Assembly (NCBI RefSeq): GCF_024053505.1
Contig: NZ_JAMXQS010000009.1
Coordinates: 219,331-283,330, forward strand
Source: Mesorhizobium liriopis
Lineage (GTDB): Bacteria; Pseudomonadota; Alphaproteobacteria; Rhizobiales; Rhizobiaceae
DNA length: 64,000 nucleotides
Direction: 5' to 3'
Shown: one piece after another, positions 35,197-44,634 of the stretch
Numbering within the stretch: position 1 is the first letter of the stretch
How the letters are laid out: every line of letters starts with the position of its first letter
The notes under the pieces: model-generated
Seen by the model: the letters and a program-made list of their open reading frames with translations, nothing else
The model's database searches: none
What the model was told of the DNA's origin: nothing
Program-made: the position numbers and the translations under genes

Positions 35197-36468
35197 ATGC
35201 TTCATTCTTCCTCGCCGCTTTTCGCGGGCATCGACTTCGGCACGACGAATTCCACGCTCGGGCTTTGCGCGAGAGGTGCGGAGCCGGCGCTGTTGCCGCT
35301 CGAAGGCGAGCACCGGACACTGCCTTCCGCGCTGTTCTTCTCGCTCGAAGACCATGCCACCTACTTCGGTCGCGCGGCGGTCCACGAATATGTGGACGGG
35401 GCGCAGGGGCGCTTCATGCGGGCGCTGAAATCGGTGCTGGGAACCAGCCTGATGCGCGAGCGCACGCTGGTCGGGCTCGAGCGCCTGAGCTTCGTGGACC
35501 TGATCGGACGCTTTCTCGCGCATCTGAAAGCGCAGCTCGAAGCGCAGACCGGGGCGCACGTCGATCGCGCCGTGTTCGGCCGTCCCGTGCGCTTCGTGGA
35601 CGAAAGCGACGAGGCGGACCGCGAGGCGGAAGCGCAACTGGCCGATGCGGCGCGGGCGCAAGGGTTCCGCCATGTCGAATTCCAGTTCGAGCCGGTGGCG
35701 GCGGCGCTCTTCCACGAGACGAAAATGGCGCGTGAGAGCCTGGCGCTGGTGGTCGATATCGGTGGCGGTACGTCCGACTTCTCGCTGTTGCGCCTCGGGC
35801 CGGACCGTGCCGGCAAGCCCGACCGGCGCGAGGACATCCTGGCCTCCACGGGCGTGCATGTGGGCGGCACGGATTTCGACAAGCTTCTCAATCTCGCCTC
35901 CATGCAGCCGCTTCTGGGGCTCGGCTCGGAAACCAAGGACGGCAAGCGGCGCATGCCGGTCTGGCTCTTCAACGACCTCGCCACATGGCACCGGGTCAAC
36001 ATGCTCTACAATGCCAAGGTGCTGCGCGATGTGAACGGCTTGCGGCGCGAGGCAGCGGAGCCCGAGAAGCTCGAAAAGCTTCACCACGTGATCGAGAACC
36101 GTTCGGGCCATCGCATCGCGGGCGCGGTGGAAGCGGCGAAGATCAAGCTTTCCGAGGAAAGCGAGACGCTGATCCGCATGCAGGAGCCGGGGCTGGTGCT
36201 GGAACGCGCAGTGCGGCGGGACGAGTTCGAGGCGGCGGTGAGCGATCTGGTTTCACGGATCGACGGCGCGGTGCAAAGCGCGCTCGACGAAGCTGGCGTT
36301 GGAGCCGAGCGGGTGGAAACGGTGATCCTGACCGGCGGCGGCGCGCAGGTGCCGGCTGTGTTCGCGGCTGCAACGAAGCGGTTCGGCAGTGCGGAAATCG
36401 TGCAGTCGGATGCGTTCGGGTCCGTGGGCCTGGGGCTCGGGGTCGATGCGGCGCGGCGGTTTGGGTGA
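35197..36468 (+). CDS. Hsp70-family ATPase, YegD-like
   Basis: A protein of 423 residues with the Hsp70/actin ATPase fold only: phosphate-1 loop FAGIDFGTTNSTLG (about 9-22), phosphate-2 loop VVDIGGGTSDFSLL and adenosine motif VILTGGGAQVPAV. The substrate-binding domain of DnaK is absent, as in E. coli YegD, whose role is unknown. The frame is open far upstream; ATG at 35197 fits the family start. It stands alone, divergent from the FGGY kinase. Confidence 0.87.
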   Translation: MLHSSSPLFAGIDFGTTNSTLGLCARGAEPALLPLEGEHRTLPSALFFSLEDHATYFGRAAVHEYVDGAQGRFMRALKSVLGTSLMRERTLVGLERLSFVDLIGRFLAHLKAQLEAQTGAHVDRAVFGRPVRFVDESDEADREAEAQLADAARAQGFRHVEFQFEPVAAALFHETKMARESLALVVDIGGGTSDFSLLRLGPDRAGKPDRREDILASTGVHVGGTDFDKLLNLASMQPLLGLGSETKDGKRRMPVWLFNDLATWHRVNMLYNAKVLRDVNGLRREAAEPEKLEKLHHVIENRSGHRIAGAVEAAKIKLSEESETLIRMQEPGLVLERAVRRDEFEAAVSDLVSRIDGAVQSALDEAGVGAERVETVILTGGGAQVPAVFAAATKRFGSAEIVQSDAFGSVGLGLGVDAARRFG

Positions 36469-36520
36469 GAGAAGCAGGTTTGGATAGAAGTCAGAGTGGC
36501 GAGGGAGGTGCGGCGGAGAC

Positions 36521-36672
36521 GTCACCCCCACCCCTTACCCCTCCCCACAGGTGGGAGGGGAGACACCAGCCTCCCACCATCGTCTCCAAGCCTGGCACCA
36601 AGCTTCGCAGAAAGGCTCGGCGACGACCTCCTCCCCTCCCACCTGTGGGGAGGGGTAAGGGGTTGGGGTGAG
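36521..36672. repeat. 152-bp inverted-repeat element (MITE-like)
   Basis: Two near-perfect inverted arms of about 44 bp (36521-36564 and 36629-36672) flank a 64-bp centre. Each arm contains its own palindrome CCCCTCCCA/TGGGGAGGGG-type core, the same core as the short repeat at 21.4 kb. It lies between the convergent YegD-like and transsulfuration genes. It may be a non-autonomous mobile element or a REP/BIME-like unit acting as a terminator; no transposase is present. Confidence 0.7.
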
Positions 36673-36734
36673 ATATCCACCTGCACAATGTCTGTTTGAG
36701 GGTCTGCTTCGCAACCGAATAGTCTACTGAAACC

Positions 36735-37901
36735 TCACCCCAGCGCCCGTTCCAGATCGCTGATCAGATCATCTCCATCCTCGATCCCCGCCGACAGTCT
36801 CACCAGCCCATCCGAGATCCCCAGGGCTTCCCGCTGCTCGGCCGGGATGCTGCCATGGGTCATCAGGGCCGGGTGTTCGATCAGGCTTTCGACGCCGCCG
36901 AGCGATTCCGCCAGCGTGAAGAGTTCGGTGCGTTCGAGGAAACGCTTGGTGCCGGCGAGATCACGGTCGAGGACGGCGGTGATCATGCCGCCGAAGGCGT
37001 GCATCTGGCGCTTGGCGATGGCGTGCTGCGGGTGGCTCTCAAGGCCCGGATAGATCACGCGGCGCACGGAAGGGTGCTGTTCGAGCCATCGGGCGATCTT
37101 GAGGCCGTTCGTGGAGTGGCGTTCCATGCGCAGCGCAAGGGTCTTGAGACCACGCAAGGCGAGGAAGCTGTCGAAGGGACCAGAAATCGCGCCCGCGGCG
37201 TTCTGCAGGAATTTCAGCCGGTCATGCAGGTCGCGGTTTTCGCCGACAACAGCCACGCCGCCCACCATGTCGGAATGGCCGTTCAGGTATTTGGTGGTGG
37301 AATGCACGACGATGTCGAAACCCAGTTCCAGCGGGCGCTGGATGTATGGGCTGGCGAAGGTGTTGTCGGCCACCGCGATCAGGTCGTGGCGGCGCGCGAT
37401 CTCGGCCACGGCGCGCAGGTCCACGATCTTGAGAAGCGGGTTGGTGGGCGTTTCGACCCAAAGCAGCTTGGTATCCGGCCTGATCGCTTTCTCGACCGCA
37501 TCGAGATCGGTGAAGTCGGCAAAGCTCACCTGAAGACCGGCCGAGCGCTTGCGTACGCGTTCGAGCAGGCGGAAGGTGCCGCCATAGATGTCGTCGGTGG
37601 CGGCGATATGCGCGCCCTGGTCGAGCAGTTCGAGCACGGTGGCAATGGCCGCAAGGCCGGACGCGAAGGCAAACGCCCCGCTGCCGCTTTCGAGGTCGGC
37701 CACCGCGCGCTCGAAGGCGAAGCGCGTCGGGTTCTGGGAGCGGGCATATTCGAAGCCCTTGTGCACGCCGGGGCTTTCCTGCCCATAGGTCGAGGTCGCA
37801 TAGATCGGCACCATCACCGCGCCCGTGGTCGGGTCGAGGCTCTGGCCCCCATGGATGGTGCGGGTGGCGAAGGCGAGACGGTTCGAGTTTTGCGAAGTCA
37901 C
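36735..37901 (-). CDS. trans-sulfuration PLP enzyme (cystathionine gamma-lyase/synthase-like)
   Basis: A Cys/Met-metabolism PLP enzyme of 388 residues. The cofactor Lys is in HSTTKYLNGHSD (K204) and the substrate/PLP region shows YGQESPG, SGLAAIATVLELL and ADNTFASPYIQRP. Together with the cystathionine beta-synthase directly upstream it should make cysteine from homocysteine by splitting cystathionine (gamma-lyase). Gamma-synthase activity cannot be excluded by sequence. The start is a GTG whose GTGA overlaps the stop of the upstream gene. Confidence 0.9.
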   Translation of the reverse strand: MTSQNSNRLAFATRTIHGGQSLDPTTGAVMVPIYATSTYGQESPGVHKGFEYARSQNPTRFAFERAVADLESGSGAFAFASGLAAIATVLELLDQGAHIAATDDIYGGTFRLLERVRKRSAGLQVSFADFTDLDAVEKAIRPDTKLLWVETPTNPLLKIVDLRAVAEIARRHDLIAVADNTFASPYIQRPLELGFDIVVHSTTKYLNGHSDMVGGVAVVGENRDLHDRLKFLQNAAGAISGPFDSFLALRGLKTLALRMERHSTNGLKIARWLEQHPSVRRVIYPGLESHPQHAIAKRQMHAFGGMITAVLDRDLAGTKRFLERTELFTLAESLGGVESLIEHPALMTHGSIPAEQREALGISDGLVRLSAGIEDGDDLISDLERALG

Positions 37902-39322
37902 CGGTTGCGCCTCAAATGGTTGATCAGGTCGATGCGGGTGATGAGGCCGATGAACTCGGCGCCATCGAAGACGATGGCGACTTCGTTGCGGTCGAAGACG
38001 GGAAGAAGCGCGTCGAGCGTCTGGTCGGCCTGGAGGGTGTGGAGGTCTTCGGTCATCGCCGAGCGGACGGGTGCGTTGAAGCGTTCCCAACGGCCCTCAT
38101 AGGAGCCCTCGACGCGGGAAAGGATGTCGCTTTCGTCGATGATGCCGACGAGCCTGCCGTTTTCGAGAACAGGCAGTTGCGACACGTCCGAGCGGCGCAT
38201 GCGGCCATAGGCGTTGATCAGGGTCTCGTCGGGGCCGACCACCACCGTTTCGCCTTCGCGGTGCGAGCGGGCGACGAGATCGCTGAGGTTTCCGTGAGTT
38301 TCGCGGTCGGTCAGGCCCTGTTCGGCCAGCCAGAAATCGTCGAAGACCTTGGACAGGTACTTGTTGCCGGAATCGCAGACGAAAGTGAGGACGCGTTTCG
38401 GCGTCTTCTGCTCGCGGCAATAGCGCAGCGCGGCGGCGAGCAACGTTCCGGATGACGATCCGGCGAGGATGCCCTCATGCGACAGCAGTTCGCGAGCCGT
38501 CGCCATGCTCTTCTTGTCGGGGATCGAGTAGGCCTTTTTCACGAAGGACAGGTCGCAGTTGGGCGGGACGAAATCCTCGCCGATGCCTTCCACCGTCCAT
38601 GAGCCTGCTTCCACGCGCTCGCCGGTCTTGACGAGCGGGGCGAGCACGGAGCCGGCCGGGTCGGCCAGAACCATCTCGGTCTTGGGCGAAACGCGCGCGA
38701 AGAAGCGGCCGAGACCGCTGAGCGTGCCGCCCGAGCCGACGCCCACCACCACCGCATCCACGTCGCCCTCGAGCTGGCTCCAGATTTCGGGGCCTGTGGT
38801 GGTTTCGTGGGCATAAGGGTTGGCGGGGTTGGCGAACTGGTTGGCGTAGAAGGCCCCGGGCGTTTCGCGCGCGAGCTTTTCGGCCATGTCCTGATAATAT
38901 TCGGGGTGGCCCTTGCCGACATCCGAGCGCGTCAGCTGTACCTCGGCGCCCAGCGCACGCAGGTGCTGGACCTTTTCGCGCGACATCTTGTCGGGCACGA
39001 TCAAGACGATGCGATAGCCCTTGGGAATGCCGACCTGTGCCAACCCCAAGCCGGTATTGCCGGCGGTGGCTTCGACGATGGTGCCGCCGGGCTTGAGATC
39101 GCCGCGCCGTTCGGCCTCGTTGATCATGGAAAGCGCGATGCGGTCCTTGATCGAGCCACCCGGATTCTGGCTTTCGAGCTTGACGAAGAGCCGGCAGGGG
39201 CCCGTGTCGAACTTGGTCAATTCCACGACCGGCGTTTCGCCGATCAAATCGAGCACCGAGCGCACCGGCGGGCGCAGGCGGCTGCCCGGCGCGAAGCCGG
39301 ACACAGGATCAAGAGCGTTCAC
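37898..39322 (-). CDS. cystathionine beta-synthase with C-terminal CBS domain pair
   Basis: A PLP enzyme of 474 residues. The catalytic domain covers about residues 20-340 with Lys59 in GGSIKDRIAL, the substrate loop VEATAGNTGLG and phosphate-binding VGVGSGGTLSG. Two CBS motifs fill the C-terminus (about 350-474), which in this class bind adenosyl compounds and control activity. It joins serine and homocysteine to cystathionine. No heme-binding N-terminal part is present. It is translationally coupled to the downstream lyase. Confidence 0.92.
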   Translation of the reverse strand: MNALDPVSGFAPGSRLRPPVRSVLDLIGETPVVELTKFDTGPCRLFVKLESQNPGGSIKDRIALSMINEAERRGDLKPGGTIVEATAGNTGLGLAQVGIPKGYRIVLIVPDKMSREKVQHLRALGAEVQLTRSDVGKGHPEYYQDMAEKLARETPGAFYANQFANPANPYAHETTTGPEIWSQLEGDVDAVVVGVGSGGTLSGLGRFFARVSPKTEMVLADPAGSVLAPLVKTGERVEAGSWTVEGIGEDFVPPNCDLSFVKKAYSIPDKKSMATARELLSHEGILAGSSSGTLLAAALRYCREQKTPKRVLTFVCDSGNKYLSKVFDDFWLAEQGLTDRETHGNLSDLVARSHREGETVVVGPDETLINAYGRMRRSDVSQLPVLENGRLVGIIDESDILSRVEGSYEGRWERFNAPVRSAMTEDLHTLQADQTLDALLPVFDRNEVAIVFDGAEFIGLITRIDLINHLRRNR

Positions 39323-39441
39323 CCGGCGTCTCCTCGGATGCCTTTCGTTGCATCGGATGTAGGTCGCGGCCCTTTGCGCGGAAAGGAAAAGGCTTCGCTT
39401 GAAGAGCTATTCCGGGGAATGTGATTCTACGAGTTTATGGG

Positions 39442-40857
39442 TCAGACCAAGTCGGGCAGGACTTTCCCCGGATTGAGAATGTCGAGAGGGTCGAGCGCGG
39501 CTTTCAGTGTGCGCATCAGCGTCACCGCCGGCAGGCCATGCTCCTCGATCAGAAACTCGCGCTTGCCGATGCCCACACCATGCTCCCCTGTCGCGGTGCC
39601 ACTTGCCTGGAGCGCGCGGCGGGCGATGCGCTCGGCGATGGCGTGGACCTCGTCTTCCTCATCCGGCAGCATCATGAAAATGCAGTGGAAATTGCCGTCG
39701 CCGACATGGCCGATGATATAGCCGGGCACGGATGAGGCGGCGATGTCGGCACTGGCGCCCAGAATGGACTCGGCCAGAGCGGAAATCGGCACGCAGGTGT
39801 CGGTGGACCATGAACGGCTGCCGGGGCGCTCGCGTTCGGCCCAGCCCATGGCATCGCGGCGCACGTCCCAGATCACCTGCGCCGCATCCGCGCCACGCAT
39901 CCATCGGAGCGGCGTGCCGCCATGGCTCGCCACGATCTCGGCGATGGCTTCAGTGGACGGGTCGCTTTCGCCCAGCGCATGCTGGAATTCGAAGAACAAA
40001 GTCGGCAGCGGTTCGAGCGCCAGGGGGCCGCCGCGCGCATGCTCCCGGTTGATGGCATGGACGGTCTGGAGGTCGAGCAGTTCGACGCGTCCAATCGACA
40101 GGCCCATGCGCTTGATGTCGATAACGGTGGCGATGGCGCCTTCCAGCGTTTCGAAGCCGGCCAGAGCGGAAACAGAGTCCGCTATAGGATGAAGGCGCAG
40201 CGAGACTTCGGTGACGACGCCGAGCGTGCCTTCGGAGCCGACGAAAAGCCTTGTGAGATCGTAGCCGGAGGAAGACTTGCGGGCGAGCGAGCCTGTCTTG
40301 ACGATCTCGCCCGCAGCCGTGACCACGGTGAGGCCGAGCACGTTCTCGCGCATGACGCCGTAGCGCACGGCATTCGTGCCGCTTGCGCCCGTCGATGCCA
40401 TGCCGCCGAGCGAGGCGTCGGCACCCGGATCGACAGGAAAGAACAGGCCGGTGTCGCGCAATTCGCGGTTAAGGGTCTTGCGGCGGACGCCCGCTTCGAC
40501 GCGGGCGATCATGTCGTCGGGGCGGATTTCGAGGATGCGGTCGAGCCGGGCCATGCTCAGCGTGATGCCGCCGCGCGTGGGTATGGCACCGCCTTCGAGG
40601 CCCGAGCCCGTGCCCCAGGGCGTGACGGGCACGCGGAAGCGGGACGCGATGCGCAGCACCTCGGCGACCTCTTCGGTGCTCGACGGAAAGACAACGATGT
40701 CGGGATCGAAGGGGGCGTGATGGCTTTCGTCGCGGCGATGAAGGCCGAGCACGGACGAGCCGGTGCTGGCAGCTTCACCGAAACGAGCCTTCAGCGCCTC
40801 GACCGCGCTTGCGGTGTCACTGGGTTCGAAGGTCTGGGGGAGCGCGTGTTCCGTCAT
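39442..40857 (-). CDS. FAD-binding oxidoreductase, D-lactate dehydrogenase/GlcD family
   Basis: A 471-residue flavoprotein of the vanillyl-alcohol-oxidase/GlcD family. The FAD domain has TPWGTGSGLEGGAIPT (about 79-94) and DPGADASLGGMASTGASG. The C-terminal FAD_oxidase_C domain ends with TGEHGVGIGKREFL. It is most like D-lactate dehydrogenase (cytochrome) or the glycolate oxidase D subunit; the partner subunits GlcE and GlcF are not here, which favours a single-subunit D-2-hydroxyacid dehydrogenase. No signal peptide is visible. Confidence 0.88.
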   Translation of the reverse strand: MTEHALPQTFEPSDTASAVEALKARFGEAASTGSSVLGLHRRDESHHAPFDPDIVVFPSSTEEVAEVLRIASRFRVPVTPWGTGSGLEGGAIPTRGGITLSMARLDRILEIRPDDMIARVEAGVRRKTLNRELRDTGLFFPVDPGADASLGGMASTGASGTNAVRYGVMRENVLGLTVVTAAGEIVKTGSLARKSSSGYDLTRLFVGSEGTLGVVTEVSLRLHPIADSVSALAGFETLEGAIATVIDIKRMGLSIGRVELLDLQTVHAINREHARGGPLALEPLPTLFFEFQHALGESDPSTEAIAEIVASHGGTPLRWMRGADAAQVIWDVRRDAMGWAERERPGSRSWSTDTCVPISALAESILGASADIAASSVPGYIIGHVGDGNFHCIFMMLPDEEDEVHAIAERIARRALQASGTATGEHGVGIGKREFLIEEHGLPAVTLMRTLKAALDPLDILNPGKVLPDLV

Positions 40858-41023
40858 CAGCCTGCCTTTTGATTGCGGCCCGCTGCCGAGCGCACAGCCG
40901 CTTCAGAGCCGTTCAGCACAGATGAGGGGCCGTCGGCACGCAACAGGATGCCTTTTTGAAGCGTCGGCGGAAACCGATTTTCCTTGGGCCAGCTCCGCCG
41001 ATGCGGGCGGCGCCCTGATCGGA

Positions 41024-41659
41024 TCAGCGCTTCCTGCCGCCTCTGGTCACGCCGAGCACGGCCTGCACCACCTCGTCTTGCACCGCGCTCTGCTTTTCGA
41101 TGTTGAAATGGCCGACCCCGGCAACGCGGGAATAATCGCGGTTGTCGAGCTTGCCGCGAAAGCCGCTGGCGGCCGTCAATGGCAAGCCCCAGCCGCCGGA
41201 AGCGAAATAGAAATTCAGGGCGCGGCGCACATTGGGGGCGACGGGGCGCGGGGCGGTGGCGGCGAGGGTCACCATGAGATCGACGGGAATGCGCGCTTGG
41301 GCGAGCTCGGCGGCCATGGCCGTCGCGGCATCCGCGCCGAAGGAGTGGCCGATCAGAACAATGCGGCTGGTTCTGCCTTGGTCGCGCGCGGCAATCAGTT
41401 GGCGCTCGATCGACCGCCATGAGCCGTAGCCAGCGACACGAGCGGGCACGCCCTGGGCCTTGAGCTCGGCACCGATGGCATCCAGCCCTTGCGAGAAGAT
41501 GCCGCCGATGCCGCCACGCAAAAGGATGACCTCGACGGCGCGGGCCTTGGGCGCGACCGTCGTCTGGCGTGCCTTTTCCTTGGCAAGGGGAGCAGCGGCA
41601 AGGGGCGAGACGGCGATGAGGGTGGCGGCAAACGCTGCCGCGAGTTTGGCGAGACGCAT
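41024..41659 (-). CDS. exported alpha/beta hydrolase, VirJ/AcvB-like
   Basis: A 211-residue protein with a signal peptide (MRLAKLAAAFAATLIAVSPLAAA, cut here for length: charged start, hydrophobic core to about residue 22, Ala-rich cleavage site). The nucleophile elbow VLIGHSFGAD has Ser106, and a His lies in GVGHFNIEKQ. VirJ/AcvB-type relatives act in the periplasm on aminoacylated phospholipids or in virulence. The substrate is not known here. It is last in a three-gene operon, 5 bp after the methyltransferase. Confidence 0.72.
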   Translation of the reverse strand: MRLAKLAAAFAATLIAVSPLAAAPLAKEKARQTTVAPKARAVEVILLRGGIGGIFSQGLDAIGAELKAQGVPARVAGYGSWRSIERQLIAARDQGRTSRIVLIGHSFGADAATAMAAELAQARIPVDLMVTLAATAPRPVAPNVRRALNFYFASGGWGLPLTAASGFRGKLDNRDYSRVAGVGHFNIEKQSAVQDEVVQAVLGVTRGGRKR

Positions 41660-41664
41660 GGGAA

Positions 41665-42252
41665 TCAGCGGATCAGGCGCGGAAAGACGCGGCCGGTGCG
41701 CGCGCTGTAATCATCATACTCACGACCGAATGCTTGACGCATCATCGCCTCTTCCTTGCTGACGCGGGAGAAGTACAAGATCGCGACCCCGACCAAGCCC
41801 GACAGGCCTGCTATCCAGTTGGGAAGCAGAAGCGCCTGCGCGATCGCCCAGAGCCAGAAGGACGAATACATGGGGTGTCGGACGAAGCGATAAAGCCCAT
41901 CGGTGACGAGCTTGTGCTTGTCGCGGATTTCGAGCGTCACGGACCAGTTGCGGCCCAATTGGCGGTGGCTTGCGATGAAGAGCGCGATGAAGCCGATCTC
42001 GACGAGAAGGCCGAGCCAGGCCTGCCAGGGGCGGAAAGGGTAATCTGCGCTCGCGGGAAAACCCGTAAAGACCCAGACGAGCGGAATGATGGACAGGCCG
42101 AGCGCCGACAAGGCAAGGGCGATGCGGTCGCCCGTGTCACGGCTGTCGTTGACGACCTTGATGCGGCGGCCGCGCCGTTGATAGGGCAGGCGGATCGCGA
42201 CCCAGGCGACGAGCCCGACGAGCCAGACGATCTTGGCGAATTCAGGCGTCAT
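41665..42252 (-). CDS. isoprenylcysteine methyltransferase-like membrane protein
   Basis: An integral membrane methyltransferase of 195 residues with about five spans. RFVRHPMYSSFWLW (about 122-135) and the later GREYDDYSARTGRVFPRL are the cofactor-binding signatures of the ICMT/PEMT family. Bacterial members have mostly unknown substrates, often lipids or polyketides. It overlaps the upstream hydrolase by 4 nt. Confidence 0.82.
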   Translation of the reverse strand: MTPEFAKIVWLVGLVAWVAIRLPYQRRGRRIKVVNDSRDTGDRIALALSALGLSIIPLVWVFTGFPASADYPFRPWQAWLGLLVEIGFIALFIASHRQLGRNWSVTLEIRDKHKLVTDGLYRFVRHPMYSSFWLWAIAQALLLPNWIAGLSGLVGVAILYFSRVSKEEAMMRQAFGREYDDYSARTGRVFPRLIR

Positions 42253-43445
42253 GCGGCGTGCTCCGAGGGGGCTTGGCCTTCGGGTCGGCGCACGAGATCG
42301 GCCTGCTTCATGCGCATGCGGTTTCCCAGCGCCACAGGGCCGCAGCAGACGAGAAACCAGTCATAGAAATAGCGGCGCGTGTTGCCCGAAACATATTGGT
42401 AATGCACGCGAAAGAAGGAGCGGCGAATGCGCTTATAGGCGTCGCGGTCCATCATTTCCTTGAGATAGATGTTGCGCACCAGCGGAAACGGCTTGTTCGC
42501 GGCAGGCGTGAGGCCCATCAGCCTGCCCGGCTCGCTGCGGTGGAAATTGATGATGTCGGTCATGCACTGGATCTCGACCCATTCGAGATGGGGGTCGGCG
42601 GCGAGGCGCTGCATGTCGGCACGGAATTTCCCGGCGGCCGGATGGAGGCCTGCTTTCAGCGCGGTGGAGCCGAGCGTCAAAAGCGAGACATGACGCGCGC
42701 GGCGGGCGAAGTCCGGGTCGCGCTTCAGGCACCGCGCGGCGAGGTCGAGCATCAGAAGCGCACCGGTGCTGTGACCGACAAGGAGAACCTCGTCACAGGG
42801 CTTGGCGCGCAGCGTCTCGGTGATATGCGCGGTGAAGCGGTCGAGCTGGGCCTCGGCGTCGGGACGCCGGCCCCGCATGAAATCGCGCGAGAAGGACCAA
42901 AGGTCCATCAGGTGGTTCGCCGGCCAACGCTGGCCGAGCCAGCGTGCAAGCCCGAAGAAGATCAGAACCGCGAGTGCGAGGCCGATCAAGGCATTCGTCC
43001 ATCGTGCCGCGAGCGTTCCGGCCAAAGCGCCGATCAGGGCGTAGAGCACGAGGCAGGCAAAGGGGAACAGGAAATAGCAGCCGAAGCGCCAGGCATGGCG
43101 GAAAATGCGGAACGCCGTGCCAGACAAAACCAGATCGGCCAATGCGCGGAGATACTTGCCGATCCGCACCGGCAGAGGCTTGGCGAAGTCGGCAAGCACG
43201 ATGGGGTCGAGAAGGAGCGTGGTGAAACGCGTCTGCGTGCTCCAGCCGGGCCCTTTCGCCTCGATGAGGGCGGTCGCCCATTCACCGCCTGGGTCGACAA
43301 CTGCGGTGCCGACCGTGCTTTCGGCGTCCCACAAAGCCGCCGAACGCCGGTGCTCGCGCTCCAGCCGCTTGAAGAGGGCCGAAGGCGATTTGGGATCGTA
43401 GCCGCCCACGAAAAAGACGGCTCTTGAGTGAACGGAAGACTCCAC
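42249..43445 (-). CDS. membrane-associated alpha/beta hydrolase-like protein
   Basis: A 398-residue protein that starts AVFFVGGYDPKSP, has two adjacent membrane spans at about residues 115-165 (FPFACLVLYALIGALAG and ALIGLALAVLIFFGLA) and a hydrolase elbow VLLVGHSTGALLML with Ser at about 224. A late cluster reads YYDWFLVCC-like (YFYDWFLVCC). I do not recognise a named family. It opens the operon with the ICMT-like and VirJ-like genes, suggesting work on a membrane lipid or lipid-linked compound. Confidence 0.78.
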   Translation of the reverse strand: MESSVHSRAVFFVGGYDPKSPSALFKRLEREHRRSAALWDAESTVGTAVVDPGGEWATALIEAKGPGWSTQTRFTTLLLDPIVLADFAKPLPVRIGKYLRALADLVLSGTAFRIFRHAWRFGCYFLFPFACLVLYALIGALAGTLAARWTNALIGLALAVLIFFGLARWLGQRWPANHLMDLWSFSRDFMRGRRPDAEAQLDRFTAHITETLRAKPCDEVLLVGHSTGALLMLDLAARCLKRDPDFARRARHVSLLTLGSTALKAGLHPAAGKFRADMQRLAADPHLEWVEIQCMTDIINFHRSEPGRLMGLTPAANKPFPLVRNIYLKEMMDRDAYKRIRRSFFRVHYQYVSGNTRRYFYDWFLVCCGPVALGNRMRMKQADLVRRPEGQAPSEHAA

Positions 43446-43546
43446 GTGTCAGTGCCCGGCCATTGCGGTTCGGGCATAAAGAAACGGGGCACGCTTGTAT
43501 AGGCGGATGCGAGCCGGATCCGAGCGGACGCGCAGAAGCAGAATCC

Positions 43547-43954
43547 TCAGCGCTGCATCTGCAGCATTTCCTCGCGCGTCATGTTCTCGCGGGGCATCGT
43601 GTTTTCGTGCAGGTGGCCCATGATCCAGATCGAGCCGAGCACGACGAGGCCGACGACCATGACGCCGAAGGCGAGCGCGATGACGTTGTTGGTGTTGTCG
43701 GGGCCGGTGGTGATGTGGAGGAAGAAGACGAGGTGGACGCCCATCTGGGCAATCGCCAGCACGACCAGTGCCGAGATGATCGCGGGCGCATAGATGAAAT
43801 CGCTTTGCGCGGCATAAAAGGATGCGGCGGTGAGCAGGAGGGCAAGCCCGTAGCCGATCAGATAGGCGCGAAAACCACCGCCGCTTTCGGCGACGTTGAT
43901 TTCCTCGGCGCCCGGTGCGGCATCGTTCTGGTCGGTCGTCTCGGTCTGGGTCAT
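43547..43954 (-). CDS. cyoD: cytochrome bo-type quinol oxidase subunit IV CyoD
   Basis: A 135-residue membrane protein with three spans (AYLIGYGLALLLTAASF, IISALVVLAIAQMGVHLVFF, NVIALAFGVMVVGLVVLGS). The middle span ending in VHLVFFLHI is typical of CyoD. It supports assembly of the oxidase. ATGA overlap with cyoC. The frame is open upstream inside cyoC, but the start before TQTETTDQ fits. No cyoE (heme O synthase) follows. Confidence 0.93.
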   Translation of the reverse strand: MTQTETTDQNDAAPGAEEINVAESGGGFRAYLIGYGLALLLTAASFYAAQSDFIYAPAIISALVVLAIAQMGVHLVFFLHITTGPDNTNNVIALAFGVMVVGLVVLGSIWIMGHLHENTMPRENMTREEMLQMQR

Positions 43955-44634
43955 TGGTTCGCTCCCAAAAGATAGACGATCGTGAAAACGGCGATCCAGA
44001 CGATGTCGAGCGCGTGCCAGAACAGGTTGAAACAAAGGAGCCGGCGTTCGATGTCGGGGCGGAAACCCTTGAAGAAAAGCTGCGCCATCATGGTGCCGAG
44101 CCAGAGCAGACCGGCCGAGACATGGAGGCCGTGGCAGCCGACGACGGCGTAGAAGGCCGAGAGAAACGCGCTGCGCGAGGGGCCAGCGCCTTCTTCGACC
44201 ATCTGCACGAACTCCTGCACTTCGAGAAACAGGAAGGCAGCGCCCAGGAGGCCGGTGGCGAAAAGCCAGATCTGCGTCCAAGCCATGTCGCGCCGGTAGG
44301 TGGCGAGGCTGCCGAGGCCGCAGGTAAAGGATGAGGTGAGAAGCAGGAAAGTCTGGATGCCGACCCGATTGAGGTCGAAGAGTTCCGAGCCCGTCGGGCC
44401 ACCCGCCGTCTCATGCGAAAGCACCGCATAGCCGGCGAAGAAGGTGGCGAAGATGATGATGTCTGAAAGAAGAAAGATCCAGAAGCCGTAGGCGACCGTG
44501 ACGAGCTTGGAGGCCTGCCCACCCTCGCCGTGACCGGTGGCGCTGTGGCCATGACCATGGCCGCCATGGCCGTGGGAGCCCCCGAGGCGATAAGGGTCGT
44601 GGCCGGGAAAGCCGGATGCGGTGGTGGCGCTCAT
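43951..44634 (-). CDS. cyoC: cytochrome bo-type quinol oxidase subunit III CyoC
   Basis: A five-span membrane subunit of 227 residues. After a His/Gly-rich N-terminal tail ([19 protein letters not shown]) it shows [16 protein letters not shown] and [13 protein letters not shown], as in heme-copper oxidase subunit III. The His-rich tail is longer than in E. coli CyoC. It overlaps cyoB and cyoD by 4 nt each. Confidence 0.93.
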   Translation of the reverse strand: MSATTASGFPGHDPYRLGGSHGHGGHGHGHSATGHGEGGQASKLVTVAYGFWIFLLSDIIIFATFFAGYAVLSHETAGGPTGSELFDLNRVGIQTFLLLTSSFTCGLGSLATYRRDMAWTQIWLFATGLLGAAFLFLEVQEFVQMVEEGAGPSRSAFLSAFYAVVGCHGLHVSAGLLWLGTMMAQLFFKGFRPDIERRLLCFNLFWHALDIVWIAVFTIVYLLGANQ

